Assembly: GCA_000739535.1 (NCBI GenBank)
Contig: DF820476.1
Location: 1-33,624, forward strand
From: Candidatus Vecturithrix granuli
Lineage (GTDB): Bacteria; Moduliflexota; Moduliflexia; Moduliflexales; Moduliflexaceae
Length of the DNA stretch: 33,624 bases
Direction: 5' to 3'
Every line of letters starts with the position of its first letter. Positions within the stretch are counted from its first letter, which is position 1. A program made the position numbers and the translations under genes. Below are positions 30,435-33,624 of this stretch, one piece after another. The notes under the pieces were generated by a model that ran no database searches, was not told the origin of the DNA, and saw only the letters and a program-made list of their open reading frames with translations.

Positions 30435-31708
30435 TAACACTCGTTATTCTCATCTTTGTGATCTTGCTGCTGAGTAGTACGCCAATCGCCATCGTGATCG
30501 GCCTCACGTCGATCGCGGCCATGAGTTTCCTGACAAATGTACCGTTACGAGTGATTCCGCAGCAATTATTTACCGCAGTTGATTCTTCAGCTCTCATGGC
30601 GGTACCGCTCTTTGTTCTGGCCGGGCAAATCATGACGGCCGGCAAAATTTCCGACCGGCTGATTAAAGTGGCGAGTAATCTGGTTAGTTCCATTCGCGGC
30701 GGCATGGCGATTGCGGCTGTGCTGGCCTGCGCGTTTTTTGCCGCCATTTCCGGCTCAAGCCCGGCGACGGTGGTGGCGGTTGGTAGCATCATGATTCCGG
30801 CTCTGATGGATCGCGGGTATCATAAGAATTTTTCCACCGGCTTATTGACCACGGCCGGATCATTGGGAATTATGATTCCACCAAGCATTCCCATGATCAT
30901 CTATGCGTTAATCATGAATGTCTCCGTCACCAGAGAATTTCTGGCCGGCATTGTGCCTGGAATTGTTATCAGTCTGCTTTTTATTGCTTACAGCTATGTG
31001 CAAGCTCGGAAGCATAATTGGGGGTCAGCCGAACCCGCCTCTTTACGGGAAATTCTGCTCTCGATCAAAAGAGGGGTCTGGGGACTGTTGCTGCCGGTGC
31101 TCGTGTTAGGCGGAATTTACGGCGGCATTTTTACGCCGACTGAAGCCGCTGCAGTCTCGGTGGTGTATGCGTTAGGGTGTGAACTGTTTTTGTATCGAGG
31201 TTTAACCTTTGCCCAACTCCCTAAAATTCTGCGTGAAGCCGCTCTGCTTTCGGCGGTGCTATTGTTTATTGTGGCAAACGCCTCGTGCCTGTCCTGGTTT
31301 TTAGCCAGCCAGCAAGTGCCGAATAAAGTCGCGCTGTATATCGGCGAGGTCGTCACCTCGCGCTGGATGTTCCTGCTGCTGGTCAACCTGCTCTTTCTCT
31401 TCCTGGGCACGCTGATGGATATTGTCTCGGCCATGATTATTTTGTGCCCCATCTTTTTTCCGATGCTGCAAAAATTCGAGATTGATTTGGTACACTTTGG
31501 CATCATCATGATCGTCAATATCGAAATCGGCTTTCTGTCGCCGCCCTTTGGCCTGAACCTGTTTGTGGCGAGCGGTATCACCAAACGTTCCGTGATCGAC
31601 GTAGCGCGCTCTGTGCTCCCTTTTCTGATCATCATGCTGCTGGTTTTGCTGCTGATCACCTACTTGCCCTTCATCTCGCTTTCGCTGCCCGATTTGTTGA
31701 TGAAATAG
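30431..31708 (+). CDS. TRAP transporter large permease subunit (DctM-like)
   Basis: This 425-residue membrane protein has about eleven to twelve hydrophobic segments, as expected for DctM. Typical motifs are VPLFVLAGQIMTAGKISDRL, AAISGSSPATVVAVGSIMIPAL, GSLGIMIPPSIPMIIYALI and GIFTPTEAAAVSVVYAL. It is the transport-active subunit that binds the coupling cation and substrate. It is co-translated with the small permease. Because the periplasmic binding protein is missing from the group, substrate identity is open; an unlinked DctP must exist for function. It ends 99 bases before the toxin-antitoxin pair. Confidence 0.95.
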   Translation: MITLVILIFVILLLSSTPIAIVIGLTSIAAMSFLTNVPLRVIPQQLFTAVDSSALMAVPLFVLAGQIMTAGKISDRLIKVASNLVSSIRGGMAIAAVLACAFFAAISGSSPATVVAVGSIMIPALMDRGYHKNFSTGLLTTAGSLGIMIPPSIPMIIYALIMNVSVTREFLAGIVPGIVISLLFIAYSYVQARKHNWGSAEPASLREILLSIKRGVWGLLLPVLVLGGIYGGIFTPTEAAAVSVVYALGCELFLYRGLTFAQLPKILREAALLSAVLLFIVANASCLSWFLASQQVPNKVALYIGEVVTSRWMFLLLVNLLFLFLGTLMDIVSAMIILCPIFFPMLQKFEIDLVHFGIIMIVNIEIGFLSPPFGLNLFVASGITKRSVIDVARSVLPFLIIMLLVLLLITYLPFISLSLPDLLMK

Positions 31709-31720
31709 GAACGCCAGTTC

Positions 31721-31748
31721 TTGACAATTCCTCTGTATGCTATTATTT
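31721..31748 (+). promoter_or_regulatory. Candidate promoter of the toxin-antitoxin pair
   Basis: TTGACA (31721-31726) with an A/T-rich TTATTT (31743-31748) 16 bases later lies 60 bases ahead of the antitoxin start. A TATTAT repeat further on could also contribute. Confidence 0.4.
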
Positions 31749-31807
31749 TAGGAGTATTATAGAACGAATGTATTTGTAAGACGATCCTGAGAAGGAGAAT
31801 ATTCCTT

Positions 31808-32050
31808 ATGCAACATACCCAGACACTAAAATTCGATATTATCTCTGCCTTAGACAGCCTTCCGGAAGAGAGCCTGCAACTGTTATTTGATTTTGTGGCT
31901 TTTTTACAAGTACGGTCAAAACCCGCTACACAACAAAAGCCTGTGATTAAATTAGGTGGATTATGGGAAGGGACTGCAACAATTACTGACGAGGATATCG
32001 CAGAAGCCAGACTCGAAATGTGGGGAAACCTGGGAGAACGTGAATTATGA
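31808..32050 (+). CDS. Antitoxin of a VapBC-type pair (DUF2281-like)
   Basis: This 80-residue, mostly acidic small protein begins with a helical part (LDSLPEESLQLLFDFVAFLQ, about 17-36). The flexible C-terminal tail (KLGGLWEGTATITDEDIAEARLEMWG) would wrap the toxin. The pattern matches DUF2281/VapB-like antitoxins found next to PIN toxins. The ATG at 31808 follows AAGGAG at ten bases. The stop overlaps the toxin start by four bases, the usual arrangement, so that antitoxin is made first. The antitoxin would neutralise the ribonuclease and repress the operon. Confidence 0.85.
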   Translation: MQHTQTLKFDIISALDSLPEESLQLLFDFVAFLQVRSKPATQQKPVIKLGGLWEGTATITDEDIAEARLEMWGNLGEREL

Positions 32051-32454
32051 AAGCTCTGTATGTTGTCGATAGTCACGCCTTGATTTGGCATCTTCAGAAT
32101 GCTAGAGCTCTTTCATCTAAAGTACGGCAGATATTCCTGCAAGTTGATCATGGACAGGCTACTGCTGTTATTCCAACGATTGTTCTGGTTGAGATGACCT
32201 ATTTGGCAGAGAAGAAGCGTATTGCTGAGACATTAGTGCAAACAGTGTTCACACTTTTAGGAACAGGAAGTGAGAATTACCAACTTGCTCCATTAGACCT
32301 CGAAATTGTAACAAATTTGACGAATATTCCTCGTGTTGTAGTCCCTGATATGCCTGACCGCTTGATTGCCGCCACAGCTCTCACCTTGAATCTGCCTCTG
32401 ATAAGCCGGGATATGAAAATCATGAATCTAACGGAAATTGAGGTTATTTGGTGA
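32047..32454 (+). CDS. vapC: PIN-domain ribonuclease toxin, VapC type
   Basis: This 135-residue toxin has a PIN domain with the four acidic residues that hold the metal ions: Asp8 (YVVDSHALIW), Glu49 (IVLVEMTY), Asp104 (PDMPDRLIAATAL) and Asp122 (LISRDMKI). VapC toxins cut specific RNAs such as initiator tRNA or the 23S sarcin-ricin loop when freed from their antitoxin. Length and motif spacing are standard, and it is probably active. It forms an operon with the antitoxin upstream. A 23-base inverted repeat lies 42 bases after the stop and could end the transcript. Confidence 0.93.
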   Translation: MKALYVVDSHALIWHLQNARALSSKVRQIFLQVDHGQATAVIPTIVLVEMTYLAEKKRIAETLVQTVFTLLGTGSENYQLAPLDLEIVTNLTNIPRVVVPDMPDRLIAATALTLNLPLISRDMKIMNLTEIEVIW

Positions 32455-32495
32455 AAAATCCGATGATGAAATCAAAAATAAGACAATTTCAACCA

Positions 32496-32561
32496 CAGAT
32501 TACACAAATTTCACAGATTCTTTTCTTGTTATGCTTTCATCTGTGGAATTCGTGTAATCTG
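32496..32561. repeat. Inverted repeat overlapping the 3' end of the nuclease gene
   Basis: The arms 32496-32518 and 32539-32561 are complementary at 21 of 23 positions, with a 20-base loop. The arm unit (CACAGATTACACAAATT) resembles the CAGATTT repeats after the MFS gene near 6490-6518. The stop of the minus-strand nuclease gene falls inside the loop, so the repeat encodes its last residues (SQITRIPQMKA). Confidence 0.7.
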
Positions 32562-33590
32562 GGATTCCGCCTCGCGTTCCAATCTTTTCAAGCCGAGTTT
32601 GGTAAGCATCTCTATGGCTGTATCTTCGTGTCCATCCCAACTATGCGGCACTTCAATCAGGGTAATTCCATGTTGTCGGCAGGCGTTTTTTTTCTCTTCA
32701 TCTCGCTGCTGAGTCTCTTTCAGTGCCGGAATTCCACCCCAGATTGTTTTGGGCAGGACATGTTGTTCCCCTTGATATTCAAAAGCCAAATAGAGTGACG
32801 GAATAAAAATATCGAGTTCCATCTTCTGATTTGTTTCAATAAACCGCATGTCAGGATGTTTAAAATCCCATTTTATGACGTACTTTGAGAAGATTTTTTT
32901 AATGATGCGATATAGCTGTTTCTGTTGTTTCTTCCCATAGGCAAATCGCTCAGGTTGCCATTTATACTCTGGGAAGGTTGCTATTACGGCGGCTGAAGGA
33001 GAAGCATGAAAATAGTCAAGAAACCCGCCTCCATTATGCGATTCAAACAATTTTTGGGTAATCTCATACCAATCTTCATATTTTCTAAAATTAAGTTGCT
33101 TTCCTAACCATTGCATGTATCTAAGCCGATTATCTGGGCTTTTCCAGAAATTTTTGGGAGCAGACGCGAATAACCACTCTTTCCAATCATTTTCTGGAAA
33201 ACATTTCATTACAGCGGCAGAAGGAGAGCTTCGGTAAAAATGGGTAAGAAATCCACTTCCATTATGTAACTCAAAGTCTTTTTGTGTAATATTGTACCAA
33301 TCATCAAGGGTTTTATAGCCAAGTTGTTTTCCTAACCATTGCATGTATTGAATATGTCTATCTGGGTTTTTCCAGCAAATTTGAGGAGTTTTATCAAATA
33401 ACCATTCTTTCCACTCATATTCAGGGAAACATGATATAACAGCGATTGCAGGAGAATCCTGATAGTAATTCAGAAGCGTTCTCCCATAATACTCGTTAAA
33501 ATCTTTCAGAGTGATCCTGTACCGATCTTCAAAAGACTTACATCCAAGTTGGGTAGTGGTTAAATTGTAAGTGATGGGGACCCGGAACAC
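32529..33590 (-). CDS. Three Trp-rich repeats fused to a Vsr/DUF559-like nuclease domain
   Basis: This 353-residue protein is not assigned to a named family. Three repeats of about 65-75 residues cover 8-65, 76-141 and 153-216. Each reads roughly QWLGKQLG..DWYxIT..F..HNGxGFL..FYxSSPSAAV..FPExxWKEWLF; the first copy is shortened and altered at its start. The C-terminal part (about 225-320) has a PD-(D/E)XK-style core: ELDIFIP with Asp260, then AFEYQGEQH with Glu271 and Gln273, then RDEEKKNACRQHGITLIEVPHSWDG. Vsr and DUF559 nucleases share this layout. The frame starts at GTG 33588-33590, with an in-frame stop two codons upstream. Loss of an N-terminal piece, or a start outside the window after a frameshift, is possible. 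DNA cleavage guided by the repeats is only a hypothesis. Confidence 0.72.
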   Translation of the reverse strand: MFRVPITYNLTTTQLGCKSFEDRYRITLKDFNEYYGRTLLNYYQDSPAIAVISCFPEYEWKEWLFDKTPQICWKNPDRHIQYMQWLGKQLGYKTLDDWYNITQKDFELHNGSGFLTHFYRSSPSAAVMKCFPENDWKEWLFASAPKNFWKSPDNRLRYMQWLGKQLNFRKYEDWYEITQKLFESHNGGGFLDYFHASPSAAVIATFPEYKWQPERFAYGKKQQKQLYRIIKKIFSKYVIKWDFKHPDMRFIETNQKMELDIFIPSLYLAFEYQGEQHVLPKTIWGGIPALKETQQRDEEKKNACRQHGITLIEVPHSWDGHEDTAIEMLTKLGLKRLEREAESQITRIPQMKA

Positions 33591-33624
33591 TGCTCAACAG
33601 ACAGGAGGGCGATGAGGTCATCGC

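Noticed and set aside
31660-32091. 143-residue minus-strand frame over the antitoxin gene
   Set aside because: Antisense to dctM end, antitoxin and toxin start; no motif.
1-33624. CRISPR array, tRNA or rRNA genes
   Set aside because: The repeated palindromes are dispersed, not regularly spaced with spacers, and no tRNA or rRNA signature was found by eye.

Overview
The window (about 33.6 kb, GC near 50%) looks like a chromosomal segment of a Gram-negative (diderm), mainly anaerobic bacterium. Diderm traits are binding-protein ABC and TRAP uptake systems, several exported proteins and a membrane-anchored lytic transglycosylase. Anaerobe traits are a PerR-like regulator followed by a flavodiiron protein and a rubrerythrin. 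The very large kinase-ATPase-GAF-cyclase protein and the many dispersed palindromes resemble what I know of large-genome filamentous lineages such as candidate phylum KSB3/Modulibacteria. That placement is a guess from gene style, not a sequence match. No rRNA, tRNA, CRISPR array, transposase or phage gene was seen.

Layout. 1-5104 (minus strand): a carbohydrate uptake locus running from a Gfo/Idh/MocA oxidoreductase through a solute-binding protein to two ABC permeases. No ATPase gene is present, and palindromes separate the cistrons. 5287-6489 (plus): an MFS transporter. 6574-12093 (minus): a 1839-residue signalling protein with a Ser/Thr kinase domain, an AAA-type ATPase, a long helical-repeat region, a GAF domain and a class III nucleotide cyclase. 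12395-15071 (plus): an alkyltransferase-like DNA-repair protein, then a perR / flavodiiron protein / rubrerythrin group for O2 and peroxide defence. 15116-17709: a class I glutamine-amidotransferase-like hydrolase (minus) divergent from an FGGY sugar kinase (plus). 17756-20836 (minus): an exported M20 peptidase followed by a dicarboxylate/acidic-amino-acid symporter. 21276-26211: thymidine kinase, a zinc-ribbon/SCP2 protein (minus), radC and priA. 26373-28630: a Nudix hydrolase, an exported protein with a duplicated domain, and a lytic transglycosylase. 28764-31708: an NDP-sugar epimerase with a four-cysteine insert, and TRAP permeases DctQ and DctM without a binding protein. 31808-32454: a VapBC-type toxin-antitoxin pair. 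32529-33590 (minus): an unrecognised protein with three Trp-rich repeats fused to a Vsr/DUF559-like nuclease domain.

Non-coding structure is rich. One palindrome family (core AAAACCGGGTTT..AAACCCGGTTTT) occurs seven times, serving as bidirectional terminator-like hairpins between convergent genes and as leader hairpins elsewhere. A second family (TTTCGAGAAT..ATTCCCGAAA) occurs two or three times. There is also one foldback MITE-like element, several long single palindromes, and recurrent CTTGACA boxes between genes.

The least explained items, and the best candidates for new biology, are the three-repeat nuclease at the right end, the kinase-cyclase giant, the zinc-ribbon/SCP2 fusion and the exported duplicated-domain protein.
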